A stretch of 43,274 nt of DNA. It comes from Circinella minor. Its lineage: Eukaryota > Mucoromycota > Mucoromycetes > Mucorales > Lichtheimiaceae. A program made the translations under genes and the position numbers. Of the stretch, positions 21,742 to 35,501 are shown in pieces (the stretch's first letter is position 1; each line of letters begins with the position of its first letter). The DNA lies in the NCBI GenBank assembly GCA_016758965.1, contig JAEPRB010000302.1, forward strand, positions 1 to 43,274, in the 5' to 3' direction. Under the pieces are notes generated by a model. It saw nothing but the letters and a program-made list of their open reading frames with translations. It was not told the DNA's origin and searched no databases.

Positions 21742-24735
21742 CATTCTATGATTCAAGGGATTGAACGTATTCTCAAAGCATCTATTGTTGATAAAGTACC
21801 TTCTGTATCCTCGGCTGCCCTTGTTTCATCTTATCATTTATATGATATAGCCAAAGATATTGTACGTCGATGGTCCAATGAAGTTCAAGAAGCTGTGAAT
21901 ACAAAATCATCTTCCAATGGTTTTGCATCGAGTTATATTTCAAGTTTTGGTGGTAACACGAATCATTCCAATCCATCTCAAGTCGTCATGTCAACAAGTA
22001 ATATTTGTCAATATCATGCATTGGGTCTTTTATATTTAATTCGTCAACAAGATCGTATGGCTGTTGCAAAATTAGTTCAAAATTTTTCGGGTCAATCTTC
22101 TCGTAGTGGTGGTTTCTTAAGTGGTGGATCCAATAATAATAATACTTTAAAAAATCCAGCCGCTGTTTGTTTATTAATCCGTTATGCATGTAAAGTAATG
22201 GAAGAAGATCCAAGGTAAGGAAATGGTGGGGGGGGGAATTAGGAATCAATTAAAAAAAAAAAAGAGAGAGAACTTTTTTTTAAATTGATTGTGATTATAT
22301 ATAGTACTACACGTCGTATGTATGAAATTTTAGAAGGATTTTTAAAACATAAAAGTGAAATGGTGAATCTTGAAGCTGCACGTGCTATTTGTGAAATGCC
22401 TGATATGTCTTCTAAAGAATTATATCCTGCTATTACTGGTAAAGTATATATAATAATTGAAAAAGAAAAAAAAAAAAAGTAATATTAATGGATCATTCTT
22501 TTTTATTATTATTGTTTAGTATTGCAACTCTTTTTATCATCCCCCAAACCTACTTTAAGATTTGCTGCTATTCGTGTTTTAAACAAACTTTCTATTTCTA
22601 ATCCTGCTGCTGTTGCACCTTGTAATTTGGATATGGAAAATTTAATTACGGATCGTAATCGCAGTATTGCTACTTTTGCTATTACTACCTTACTCAAAAC
22701 GGGTAATGAAGCCTCTGTAGATCGTTTAATGAAACAAATTTCTGGTTTCATGAATGATATTTCTGATGAATTTAAAGTCATTATTGTGGATGCCATTCGT
22801 TCTTTATGTTTAAAATTCCCTGCCAAACAATCGATCATGTTGAACTTTTTAAGCAGCGTATTAAGAGATGAAGGAGGTTATGATTTTAAAAAAGCTGTTG
22901 TGGAAGCTATTTTTGATATGGTTAAATTTATTACAGATAGTAAAGATACAGGTTCGTTCTTTGTTTGTTTGATTGATTATTGTGATGATGGATGATATGT
23001 GAATGATTTAGAATGAAAGAAAATTAATGAAATATAATTTTATAGCTCTTTCACACTTGTGTGAATTTATTGAAGATTGTGAATTCGCTAAACTTTCCGT
23101 TCGTATTTTACATCTTTTGGGTGTGGAAGGACCCAAGACTTCAACTCCTACTAAATATATCCGTTATATTTATAATCGTGTTATTTTGGAAAATTCAGTT
23201 GTTCGTGCTGCTGCTGTTAGTGCATTAGCTAAATTTGGTGTGGGTGTGGAAGAAGAAGGTGTCCAAAAAAGTATTCGTGTTCTTTTGACCAGGTAAATTT
23301 AAAAAAGATAAATGATGAGTGTCTATATCCCCCCCCCCAAAAAAAAAAGTGTGTATGTTATTTTTTTTAATTTAATATATATATATGTATTATAGATGTC
23401 TTGATGATGTAGATGATGAAGTTCGTGATCGTGCTGCCTTTTATCTTACATTAATGGATAATAGTCCTATTGCAAAGAATTATATTCAAGATGGTAAAAA
23501 AAAAGTACAATTTCATGAGAATTTATATATATATATTTTACTGAGAAAAAAACAACAACCCAATTCTATTTGAATCTCTAGATGCCACTTTTGCATTACC
23601 TACTTTGGAACGTCAACTGGTAGAATATGTAAATGCTCCTTTAGCCAATGATCAAGAATTTGATTTATCTTCTGTTCCTGTAATAAGTAAAATCGAAGAA
23701 GAGGACGATCGACGACGTCTTCGAACGCAAGATATTTTACCTATTGCTTCAATGGGTACAAAAGGTGCTCATTCACCCGCCGCTCCTGCTACACCTACAC
23801 CTGGTATGAATGGTATAACGACATCCTCACCTGCTAATGCTAGTCATTTAGATCAACAAGCTGTTTATGCAGAAGAATTAGCTTCTATTCCTGCCTTTTC
23901 AACATTTGGTTCTTTATTCAAAAGTTCTTCTAAACCTATTGAACTTACTGAAAGTGAAACTGAATATGTGGTTCATTGTGTTAAACATACCTTTGCTCAA
24001 CATATTGTCTTTCAATTCAATTGTACAAATACTTTGAATGATCAATTATTGGAAAATGTTCAAATGATTATGCAACCTGAAATGGATGATATGGGATTGA
24101 CTCAAATAGCGGAGATTCCTGCTGATAAATTGGAATATAATGTACCAAGTGCTATTTATGTTGCATTTGAACAAGAAGAATGTGCTATTGGATCATTTAC
24201 ATGTACTCTCAAGTTTGATGTGAAAGATTGTGATCCTACCACAGGTGAACCTGATCCTGAAGGTTATGATGATGAATATCAAGTAGAAGATGCTGAAGTT
24301 TTAATGGGTGATTATATTCGTCCTACTTATATATCCAATTTTTCAGAAGAATGGGATCAAGTTGTAACAAGTGAAGCAATAGAAACATTTGCATTAGATA
24401 TGGATAAAGCACCTAATCTTAAAGGTAAAGAAATAATCTTTATTTTTTGATCATTTAAAAGTTTAACTTTTTATTTTATTTTATTTTTATTTTTAGCTGC
24501 TTGTACATCAATTCGTCAATTACTTTCTATGCAAGCACTTGAAGATACTGCAGTACCTAAAAGTAATACAGTTCATACATTACTTTTAGCAGGTACATTT
24601 TTGGGAGGAGTTAAAATTTTAGCACGATGTAGGATGACATTTGATACTACTTCTGGTGTAGCATTTGAATTAGCTGTTCGAAATCAACAAAATGATGATC
24701 AAATTTCTCAAATTGTACTCTCTGCTATTGCTTAA
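20929..24735 (+). CDS. SEC21: Coatomer (COPI) subunit gamma
   Basis: Ten exons: 20929-20959, 21136-21344, 21454-21612, 21742-22214, 22305-22438, 22520-22951, 23046-23292, 23396-23493, 23582-24424, 24497-24735; 954 residues, near the 935 of yeast Sec21. Gamma-COP is a subunit of the F-subcomplex of COPI, which coats Golgi-derived retrograde vesicles and binds dilysine cargo and ArfGAP. Seen: the family N-terminus ([32 protein letters not shown]), HEAT/adaptin-like repeats to about residue 540 including CRLITD-type and [12 protein letters not shown] helices, a proline/alanine-rich hinge (about 600-660), and the beta-sandwich plus platform appendage (FGSLFKSS onward, ending [23 protein letters not shown]). 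All exon joins keep frame without stops. It reads as a normal, complete gene. Confidence 0.96.
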
Positions 24736-26021
24736 AGAAAATTAGACATTTTTTTATATATATATATATTGCTTTTCTTTTCTTTAGAATACATGGTTTT
24801 TTTTTTGGACTTTCTCTCTCTGTCATCAACATGTCCATTCCCCCCACCCACCCTCACCTTCTTCTATCCTTTATTATACACACACACACACACACACACA
24901 CACAAGAAGACCCTATTATATAACAACAACACTTCACCTTTTCTTACAAAACAAAAAAAAAACAAAAAAATATTGATTAATCATTTACCATTATTTATTT
25001 TTATTATTACAATATTATTGTTTTTTTTTATTCATTATTCTAAACCATATTATTATTTATTATTTGTGATAAATAAGAAGAAGGGATGTATGTATGTTTG
25101 ACTTTATGATTTTCGAGATAGTAGATGGACACAATCCAAGTCATGAACTGGGTTTTAGGATATATAAGCAGAAAATTGTTATATTTTAATAAGGTTACGT
25201 TATCAAAACATCTATCCCCCTCCCCCTGCCCTTTTTTTTCCATCCATATTAAAAAATGGGATTGCTTATAAAGTACTATCACAATTTTCCTGGAATTTTA
25301 AAAAAAAAAATTATCCTAGGCATATTATGGATATAAATCACAAAAAAATGACAAGTAATTATTATATTCTATAGCATCATTTCTCTGTGCGTGTATGTGT
25401 GGGGGGGGGGAGTATTAAACATTTTTGTATTTAAAAAAGGGCTTTGATACGTAATGTGATAGCCCAACTTTTTTAAAACGGAGAAAAAAAAAAGAGTTTT
25501 GCATGACAAAAGAAAAAAAGAGAAAAAAAAAACGCCCTTTGGATTGTTTTCTTTTGTAAGTTATCTCATTGCAACCTTACATTGAAAAAACTAGTATATA
25601 AAGGAAGCATCCACCTCCGATGATTATCAATTAATAAAATCTATAGATGGATTGGCAAAAAAAAAAAAAATTGTTTGGTGGATTAGACTAAAACCATCTA
25701 AAAGATAAAGCCATTTGAAAATCACAGCGGATTTTTTTTTTTTTATACATGGAGTTGAACATATATTATTACCCCCCCTTACCCCCGCATTTGTGTACAA
25801 AATGGTTGTTGAACTTGTCCGTGTGACACTATGTAACCAAAAAATCATTAACATGTGAAAAATAAAAAAAAACATAGACTCCGAGTGTATGAAAAATAAA
25901 TGGTAAAAAAAAAAAAAAAGGGGAAGGGAATAAGGTTGAATTAGCAAAGGGCTTTTTTTTTTTTCTTTCTTTTTTTATTCTCTCAAACTTTTTTTTTAAT
26001 TTTTTTTCAAAGAATAAGAAA
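24736..26021. other. Intergenic, SEC21 to hydrolase
   Basis: No gene seen. It contains a (CA)n run (24880-24903), a G10 run near 25400, several A/T homopolymers and one TACGTA (25448). The last 100 bases are a T-rich leader for the hydrolase gene. Confidence 0.6.
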
Positions 26022-28754
26022 ATGTTGGATCATTTAGTTGGAAAACCTTCTGCTAACTGGAAAAGAACTCAAGTTATATTAACACTTCTTTTTGGGTACG
26101 TATTATTCTTTATGCCATTTGAATTGTCGTCATAATAAAATAATTCTTCTTTTCAAATAATAATAATAATAATAATAATAATACTAGAATATGGGCATTA
26201 TTAAAAGGCAAAACGAAACATTTACCACGTACTTTACAAAAATGGAATCGTTTAACAGGTACACATTTATCATTTTAAATCATTCATGATTTTAATATCA
26301 ACTACGTAAATAATATTATATGAAATGGAAAATATAAATATCTATATATTAGTGGGTAGTTCTCCATGGAAAATAGCATTAGGTTCAGGGATAACCTATT
26401 ATTTACTTCAAAATTTATTTTTATTGATTGGTTTAAATGGTAAAATATATATTTTTTTAAAAAAAACATGAGGGTATCCAAAGGGAAAAAAAAAAAACAA
26501 TAACTCATCTTCCTTTAAAATATATATAATCAGCTCCGGAACCATTGACACGTCTGGTAAAAAAAAAAAATATATTTTATTTGTATACGTACGTCATTTT
26601 ATTTTATTTTTACTCACGGGATTTATATATATATGTGTTGTAGTACAAACGTAGTTTCTATCGTGCCACATGGATCTTGACAGCATTAGATGCTGGATTT
26701 TTTACGGCTATGCCCATACGTCCTGTATGGCTTCGTCATTTTTGTTCTGTATTATTTTCATTTTATTATTTAATATTTGCTGATGCAGCAGAAGAACGTG
26801 TACGTCGTGTCAGAGCTACTATTTCAATTGATCATATGCGCATATCTTGGGAAAAAGGAGCTACCAATCCTATTTTAAATTTCTTTTCAAGAATTCAACG
26901 TCCCAAGTTAACGATTCGTAAAACCATGTGGATGGAACGATCGAGAAGATCAAGTAAAAATAAATTACCTCCTACTGAATTTTTATTCATGTATGCCGGT
27001 CCTCCGGATACATTAAAAGATCAAACCACTGTCTTTTTACAATTTCCTGGAGGTGGATTTGTTTCTATGCCACCTTCGTGTCATGAAGATGCTTTATCCG
27101 CTTGGGCCCATCAAACCCAATTACCTATTGTTAGTGTCAATTATAAAAAAGCACCTGAATATACTTATCCTTGGCCTGTAGATGAATGTTTTGATTTTTA
27201 TACAAAATTGGTTCAAACGCGAGGTCGTATTATTGGTCTTTCGGGTAAACAAGATATTAAAGTCATTGTACTTGGTGATTCAGCGTAAGGTTTTTTTTTT
27301 TTACAAACGGAAAACAAAACAACGATTTTTTAATTGTAAAAAATTATCATTTTTTTTTTTTTAGTGGTGGAAATTTAACAGCTGCTGTAACACTCAAGAT
27401 TTTATCTCATAATCAAGAAATTAAAACACGTTCATCTCTTAAAGTAGATGAAGTACCATTATCTACTATTCAAGTACCTGATGGTTTAATATTAATTTAT
27501 CCTGCTTTGGATTTTGAAATGACATGTTGGATGACACCTACTCAACTTTCAGTTCTTCGTTCAGAATCAACAAATCAAATGATTCGATCAAAATCATTAC
27601 AAAGTTTATTGGATACTAAAGATCATTTAAGTCATTCAAGTCCATTAAGTATGGTACCTGATGTAGAAAAGGCTAGTTTATGGAGACGTGCACTTGGTAT
27701 GACATCTACTACTACTACTACAAATACAACAAAGACGAATAAAAATACACTTCATGTTCCTGAAATCAAAACAGATTCTTCAATTCAAAAACAATCTATT
27801 GTTGATCATATGCAAGATATGTCTCAAGTTCAAGATGCATGGGGATCAGCACGTACTGCTATGACAAGTCGTATGTGTTATTTTAATGATCGCATCATTA
27901 CTGCTGATATGGTAAGAATAAAATGGAGTTATTTCCTCTCCCCCCCTCCCTCCCTTTCATCGTTCTATTATTTACTTTTATTGACACATCCATCATTTTA
28001 CTTTTTTTTTTAGATGCGTGCCATGGCTATTTGTAAGTACATGACATTCAAAAATGATGAAAAAAAAAAAAAACGTATCCTCAAATCCTCTAATTTTTTT
28101 TTCTACTTTTGTATAGTATATCTGGGTCCTCATGCTACACCTGATTTTGAATCTGATTATTTATTATCTCCTGTTGTTGCACCTATGGAACTTCTTGCCC
28201 AATTCCCAAAAACATATATGATTTGTGGTGAAAAAGATCCTTTTGTGGATGATACTGTTATTTTTGGTGGACGTATTCGTAAAGCCAAACATCAAGAACG
28301 ACGTAAAAGAGAAGAAAATGATGAATTACCTTTGGATCCATTATTAGACGATAGTACCATTCAAGTTCAATTTTTAGAAGGTATGAGTCATGCATTTTTA
28401 CAAATGATGACATTTTTACCTGAAGCACATCAAGCTGTAAAAACCATTGGGGATTGGGTACTTGATATGGCTGCTGCTTCTTCTTCTTCTTCTTCGAATA
28501 GTGATTTATCATCTACATCCGATGAATCAAGTGTTTCCGATCCGATGAATACTTGTTTCAATGGAAATCATCCATTGGTTGTGGATCGAAATATACTTTC
28601 TTCTTCTTCTTCTTCTCCTCCTCCTTTCGCTTCTACTATTGGAGAACGTATGGGTGCTCATTTAGCAGAAATTGTTACTTCTGAAAAAGATATGATGAGT
28701 CGACGTAAATCAGATTTAGTGAGTGGATTATTTACACAAAAGGTTCAATCATAA
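26022..28754 (+). CDS. Alpha/beta hydrolase, hormone-sensitive-lipase type
   Basis: Eight exons: 26022-26095, 26188-26258, 26353-26439, 26534-26556, 26644-27284, 27365-27911, 28014-28032, 28117-28754; 699 residues. The N-terminal 150 residues contain several hydrophobic, probably membrane-embedded segments (ILTLLFGIWALL; LGSGITYYLLQNLFLLIGL; LFSFYYLIFA). The catalytic domain shows GDSAGG with nucleophile Ser298 (the motif is split by an intron), acid Asp528 in CGEKDPF and His579 in GMSHAF. The oxyanion segment is FPGGGF (219-224), with Pro where HSL proteins usually have His. A Ser/Thr-rich insert and a disordered serine-rich tail flank the core. Likely an ER-bound esterase (steryl-acetate or acylglycerol type, as in yeast Say1), but the substrate is not decidable. 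Intron 7 (28033-28116) is 84 bases with no in-frame stop. Confidence 0.85.
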
Positions 28755-30048
28755 ATCTCTTCAACCTATATTATTTAGATTATAACAAATTTATATATAA
28801 TTGTCTCTGTGTGTGTATATATAATGACTATTTCACCTTTCTTCCCTCCCCCCCCCCTACACACACACCCTTTTCCTAGTGTTTATATTCTTTCACATAC
28901 CAATCATTTATTTTAAACTATTTGTCACCTATATATATATAATCATTTTTTTTTTTTTTTACTTTATAATCAATACGTATCTATCTTCTGCTTAAGATAT
29001 ATTATTTCTTTAAAGATAGAAATAGTTTTAAAGTTAATAACTTGTCATTGCTTTTAACAACTCAGAAAAAAAAAACCAGTTGGATTTTTTCATTTTCCGT
29101 AAACTTTATTTTTATTTTTTGTACTACTTTATATCCAGAAACCAGAACTTATTTTCATTTACTGTCTCTTCATAAAGTAAGCATTGATAGGTTCATTTTT
29201 TTTTTAAAGAATGATATTATAATAAACTTGAATGAAAAACCCTTTCTCCCCCCCCCACCTCTCATACACTTTTTTGGGTTATAAATAATGTAGGTCACGA
29301 GAAATTCGGATTATGTTTTTTTTTTCGGCCGTTTCCCACTATTGAACTTTACTAAAAAGGTCAATTACATCATGCAATTGGTAATCAATTTTTTAATTGT
29401 AAAAACATATAAATATAAATATAAATATTTCAATTAGTATATATAATTGAATATATATGTATGGACACTATTTTTATTACAGATAAAATAATATGTTCAT
29501 GTGAACAACTACGTAAAAATAAAACAATCAAATTGTTCATCAGGTTATTTCTAAAATAAGTTGTACTAGTTTAAAAGAAAAAAAAATGGGTTGCCATTTT
29601 TATTATAGGGAGTGTACTAGAGAGTATATTAAAGTGAAGGCCGTGCGGAAAAAAAAATTGATGGTATAATATGTTTATAAATATATATAAAGAAAGGAGA
29701 AAGGGGGAGAGTTGCTATGGTAATTTGAAAAAAAAAAAGTGTTGTATATATTTTTACTCAACAAAAAAAGCAATCCCTATTTTAGAGAGAATTCAGCCGC
29801 TTTTTTTTTTTTTTTTCGTATCCCACTCACCCATTTTTTTTTAAGCTTTTTTTTTTTAGTATTAAATAATCTCTCTCTTTTTTTCCCCCCTCTCTCTACT
29901 CCTTCCCTTCCTCCTCCCCGCCCCCCACCCCTTTTATACACACATATATATATATATATAATACTTTAGACTTTTATTTATTTTATTTTACAACTACAAA
30001 AACCTCTATATATATATATATATATATAACACATTTTATAATATCGTA
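28755..30048. other. Intergenic, hydrolase to LRR protein
   Basis: No gene seen. Homopolymer-rich; TACGTA at 28974 and 29510. The promoter-side part (29700-30048) carries long T and C runs and two (TA)n stretches before the ATG. Confidence 0.6.
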
Positions 30049-30415
30049 ATGGCTTCTTTTGCATCCGTTAATCACCCTCCTTTTGCATATGACCCGAGTA
30101 GTCAACCAACAAAAAGCATTTTAAAACAAAAATCTCGATTAACTCGTTCTTCTTCATCATGGTTATCTAATATTAACTCTAAATTTTCTTCTGCTTCCAT
30201 GAATTTTACAACAACAACAACTGAATCGAATATACCATCCCTTGTTACCAATACGACGAATTCACAACAAGTACAAGCACAGGAACCTATTCCTGCACGA
30301 TCCATAGGATTACTTAATTTTAAAAAATTCATTAATAATAATAATAATAATAATACAAGTGATACAAGTAGTATTATTTCTAATAATTCTTCATTAGTAC
30401 AAGAGAATAACAACT

Positions 30416-30464
<49 letters not shown>

Positions 30465-33400
30465 AGGAGGAGGACAAGAGAGTGATGAACTTGCAGCGGA
30501 CGAGTTAAAAAGAGTACGATTTTCAGTTAAAAAATTAACTACCGAATATTATCCTTATCGTAATACAACACAACAACAACAAGAAGAAGAAAAAGAAACA
30601 CATGATAATATAGAAGAAGAAGAAGAAGAAGAACAATCCAGTCCTTCAAGTTTAATTGATGCTCCTGAACTTCCTGAAAATGCTACAGCACTCTTATTGT
30701 CCGACACTACCGAACTACAAGAACAAATAAAAGAAGAAGAGGATGCCAAACTTGAAAAGACCGCCTTGTGTGACGAAGATGAATTTAAAAAAAAGACACC
30801 GCTCGAATTATATGAAATAGCATGTAGAAATAAAGAAGAATTACCTTTTCCTGGTTTTGTTACAAATTTAAGTCAGGTAAGAAACGATTAAAAAAACAGA
30901 AAGATATAAAAAATGAATTTTTAACTAAAATAATATTTTTATTTAGTGTGCTTTACTTACAAAAATTGATCTTTCAAATCAATCCTTAATTCGTCGTATT
31001 GTGGAACCTATTGCTGATGTTTTAAACCTTGGATTTAATTTACAAGAACTTATTTTAAATAATTGTAGTTTAGAGGATGATGTGAGTAAAAATAATATTA
31101 TTTTTATATAAGGTGAAGGGAGGGGTGGGGTTAGTTGTTGTAAGATGGGATAATAACAAAAAGGTTCATTGTTTTATTTATAATTTTTATTTAGGCACTT
31201 AAAATATTACTTCATACATTATTATTGAATGATACATTAAAACATCTTAGTTTAACAGATAATAAGAAACTTAAAACAACTGGTTTCAAATATATTGCAA
31301 TTTATGTTAAAGGTGTATGTATTTATATCTAATTTGACTATTAAAAAAAAAACAAAGAATAAACTAATGAAAAAGCAAACTTTTTTTTTTTTTAGTCAAC
31401 ACAACTTGAACGTCTTGATTTATCCATGACGAATCCAGATAAAAAAGCAATTCAATATTTAGCACAAGCAATAACATCAACAAATAACAACAATACATCA
31501 TCTCCTTCATTAAAACAACTTTTATTGGATGGATGTTTATTAAAACCACCTTCTCTTGAAATTCTTGCATCGGGTGTTCGTAAATCATCTCATTTACGTT
31601 ATTTATCATTACAAAGAAATAAAATTACACATCAAGGTGCTGTTTCTTTAGGTGTTATGTTACGTGATTATGATCAAGAACATAAAAAAGGATTGGAATA
31701 TTTAAATCTAAATCATAATGATATTCGTCAAGGCGTTCAATATATTGCACAAGCATTACGTAGAAATAGAAGTTTGGAAGAACTTTATATGCATGATTGT
31801 AAATTAGATTCAAAAGGATGTGCCTTTATTGGTGAAGCATTGGTAAATTTTTTTATTTTTTTTTTGATAACTATTTTTTTTTTAACTTGGTGAGATAGAG
31901 AAATGACTTGACTTTTTTTTTAATACTTTTAAAATAGAAATATAATCAAGCATTATTAAAATTAGATATTAGTGGAAACACTTTAGTTCATCCTACAGCA
32001 GAAGGAGTAAGTAATAAATAATAATAATAATAATAATAATAATTCATTATCTAAACAAAATAATGTTCATTAGATTCTTTCTATTAAACAAGCATTATAT
32101 GTAAATTGGAGATTGACTGAATTAAATATGTCTGAAACCGGTTTAGGACCAGAAGGTAAAAAAAAAATTAATTATATATAAGAGCGAGAGAAACTAAAAT
32201 TGAGTTCTTTTTTTTTTTTTTAGCTGCTGTTTATCTTGCTGAATGTTTACCAGAAAATCGAGCATTGCGTCGTTTAGATCTCACAAAGAATATGAATATT
32301 GATCTTGCTGGTTTGATGGCTTTATCAGCATCTGTCAGAGTGAATGATTCATTAACTTATGTAGATATTAATATTCCAGTAAGTAATATAAGACAGGGAA
32401 AAAGAAAGGGAGAGAGAGAGAGAGAAAGAAACTTAATAATCACACATTTTTATTTTAATAGCCAAATGATCGAGAAATGGCTAAAATTCAAGGTGATATT
32501 GTAGCTAGATGTACTAAGAATGCACAAAATCCACAACCTACTCCAGCTGAAAAACAAAAACAAGAAGAACAACAAGAAAGACAAAGAATTCGACGTATGG
32601 GATCACGTAATTCATTAGATCCAAATGCTATGGCAACTACAGCTCAAGCTACAGCAAGATTATCATTACAAGAACGTTTAGCAGCTGTTACACGTGGAAA
32701 AGTATTATCTTCTTCATCATTAACAACAGGTTCGACTTTAATGAAATCACAACCTATAGAAAATGTAAAAACAAATACACCACCACCATCATCACCATCA
32801 CCATCACCACCACAGAAACCATTACGTCAACAACAACAATCATCAACTAAAAAACAAATAATTGTTGATGCAGAAATGATTGTTACTACTACGAGTCAAA
32901 TTGGTTTATTTGAAGATTTGCTTAATACAGAAACAAGTCAACGAGATGATGTCATAGATACTGTACAATCACCAGGAGATGTTATTTTAGTAAGTCATGA
33001 CTTTTATATACTGGATTGATAGTTAAAAAAAGAAATAAATTTACTAACAAAAAAGAAATGTCTTATTCTTTTCCAAACACCCCCTTTATTTTTTTTAGCA
33101 AGTATATAGACAATGTAAAAAAGCACAGACTGAAATTAGTGGATATATTCCTAAAGTAACAGATGATGATGAATTAGGTAAACCATCCCCATCTTTTTTT
33201 TTTTTTTTTTTTACACTTTTATAAAACACTGAAATGAATGAATTTTTTTTTTTGACTCTATTCTTATAGCCCAACTTTTGGTATTAAATGATCGATTGAC
33301 AACAGCCATGACTCAATATCAACAACTTTTTTCATCGGAAGCAGACATCACAAAGAATCAACAAAAATCAACATCCGTGAATGAAAACCAAGAAAAGGAT

Positions 33401-33619
33401 CAACAACAAAAAACAAAAGTAGAAGAATCAACAACGATAGAAAAAAAGAATGATTCACAATTAGATGAATTGAATACAATGACACCTTCATCATCTAGTT
33501 TTCTTTTAGAAGGCACTGAGCCACCTTTATCCACTTCTTTTGAAATTGGTGATGTAGATGATGAAGATGATGATTTAATTCCAGTTCGACATCCATCACC
33601 AGGAATTGAAAATCAATAA
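30049..33619 (+). CDS. PPP1R37-like LRR protein with PP1 docking motif and GAT-like domain
   Basis: Ten exons: 30049-30876, 30947-31081, 31195-31314, 31396-31842, 31938-32006, 32074-32155, 32224-32378, 32462-32989, 33099-33177, 33270-33619; 930 residues. The N-terminal third is disordered (poly-Asn, poly-Glu) and contains KRVRF at 154-158, an RVxF protein-phosphatase-1 docking motif. After TPLELYEIAC comes a run of ribonuclease-inhibitor-type leucine-rich repeats (about 277-610) ending LAGLMALSASVRVNDSLTYV, which matches the order and end of animal PPP1R37 (LRRC68). A linker of Pro/Gln/Ser follows. Residues about 755-838 (LFEDLLNT ... VYRQCKKAQTEI ... DELAQLLVLNDRLTTAM) have the three-helix pattern of a GAT domain as in TOM1/GGA. 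Inferred role: a PP1 regulator with possible endosomal or ubiquitin/Arf link. Naming as a PPP1R37 homologue is fairly secure; GAT is by motif. Confidence 0.82.
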
Positions 33620-35501
33620 AAATGAATATAATTCTTTTAATTAAACAATGGATCGACCAATGCATATCTATTTATTTATTTTTTCATGCAAACTTAAATT
33701 TATACAAACAACCAAATAGAGGTTGTATAGTTACCTATATTATATGTTTAACATATGAATATACTTGTCTTTTTAATGGAAGCGCTTGAGAGTTTTGAGT
33801 CTTCTATCTTTGTAGTTTTGTAAAGTATTGTAATGAACATTGCTTCTTTGATTTATTTTTTGAACCCATAATCTACGTACTGTATATACACAAAGTATTC
33901 TCAAAGTTACATAAGACACTTACTACTACTCCCGTTTTTTTTTTTTTTTTACCAAAAGAATTTAATAAAGTTAATATAAAGTAAAAATCAATTTTTAATT
34001 ATAGGGAAAAGATACATAGAAAATAAGAGTGAGTGAATTACGTAAAATACAGATAACTGGAATTTTATTCAAGCAAGAAAGATGTTTTATACTATTTTCT
34101 ACGTATCGAATCTAATAAAATTGTGTGCAATCAACGTGTTTTAGTAACTTGTATTTGTAATTATAATTGTACGTGTACTCCATGTTCAAGTGGTGTGCAC
34201 ATGTAGGTAACAAGTACGTATTCTATTTAATAGCTAATTTTGTTGACTCGATTGGAACACGATAAGTGTGATAAAGAGTCGTTAGCCTTTAATGATTATA
34301 ACACAAAAATATTACTGATAATGATACTTGATAAAATGGATAATTATATAATAAATAAAATATTATTTGAGTTGATCTAAAATGTGTATGTTGGGATTAC
34401 ATTTTTTTTTCATGTGACAACAAAAAATTTATGCAGATTTGTTTTATTTGGATTCCGTGCCTATTGTTTTAATAAATTAACACGCGGTAAAAGTATCTAT
34501 CCCCCCCTCCCCCTTTTTTTTTTCAGATTTATAAAGGGTCTCGATTCGTTTTTTTTTTCTTTTCTTTTCTTCCGTTTTCTTTTTTGTTTTTTCTTTACAG
34601 TCAAGCTTCATTTTTTATATACCTTTTGAAAAAAAAAACATCCCATTTTTGTTTTTTACTATGTTTTTGAGCCCACTTTTTTTTTTTTTTGGACAACCCA
34701 GATTTCTGTAACTCCATTCAAGCCAAATCCTCACCTGTGCAAAAAGAGAAAGGTCTTAACTTAATTTTTCTCATGGAAGAAACATCAATATGCTTAAAAG
34801 TACAGTTTACTACTCCAGCAGCAGCTTCAATCAGTTTGATTTTGGGCTACGTACCATCCGAAAATCCACCAATGACTAATTTCAGCAAGAGTAATGGGTG
34901 ATATGTGTGTCACACATCAAATACGTACTATCAGAACTTTTTTTTTGACATATGCAGCTTCAACAACTCAAAACATGATATGGGTACGTAGTCACTCAAA
35001 GCAGTAAAGCGTATCTGCACCAAGCGGACGAGCTACATTTTATCTCGCGATAAACAATGACAACTTCTTACATAAGCATGTCCACTAAGCCGAGGGGGAA
35101 AATGTTTCTAAAAGACTTGTTCTTGATGCACACTCCTTTAACGCACTTGTAACACATCTACCATGTGTATTGTTTATTGTATATGTAGGTGATCGATACT
35201 CAAACTACAAAAGGTTTCTGGAATCTTAAAAAAAAGTGGCAGGCGACCCAACTTTCGAAAATCTTTTATAATTATGGATTTATGGATCACATTTTGATAG
35301 TTTTGTCCTAAAACATAGTAATTGGGTTCGAGCCAGGAATTAAAATGGCCGCATCATAGGGAGGGGGGGTGTAAACACTATTCCTGCCTAAAGTATACTT
35401 TTTGTTTTGTTTTTTGTTTGTTGATAAATCGATTTTTTTTTTTTTTGGCTTTCCAAAAATAATTAACTTTCTTTTATGATTGTAGGTAGTTGTATTTACA
35501 G
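33620..35501. other. Spacer after LRR gene, accessory region
   Basis: No confident gene. TACGTA is frequent (33874, 34039, 34100, 34215, 34848, 34922, 34985). An open frame at 34689-34901 (best ATG 34773) has ordinary protein composition (LKVQFTTPAAASISLILGYV) but ends in a stop and joins to nothing obvious; it may be a 5' exon remnant of the broken gene downstream. The poly-T tracts at 34518-34690 resemble a promoter leader. Confidence 0.45.

Noticed and set aside
35325..35345. GGGTTCGAGCC resembling a tRNA B box
   Set aside because: No acceptor stem, D arm or A box at the right distance, and the T stem does not pair well.
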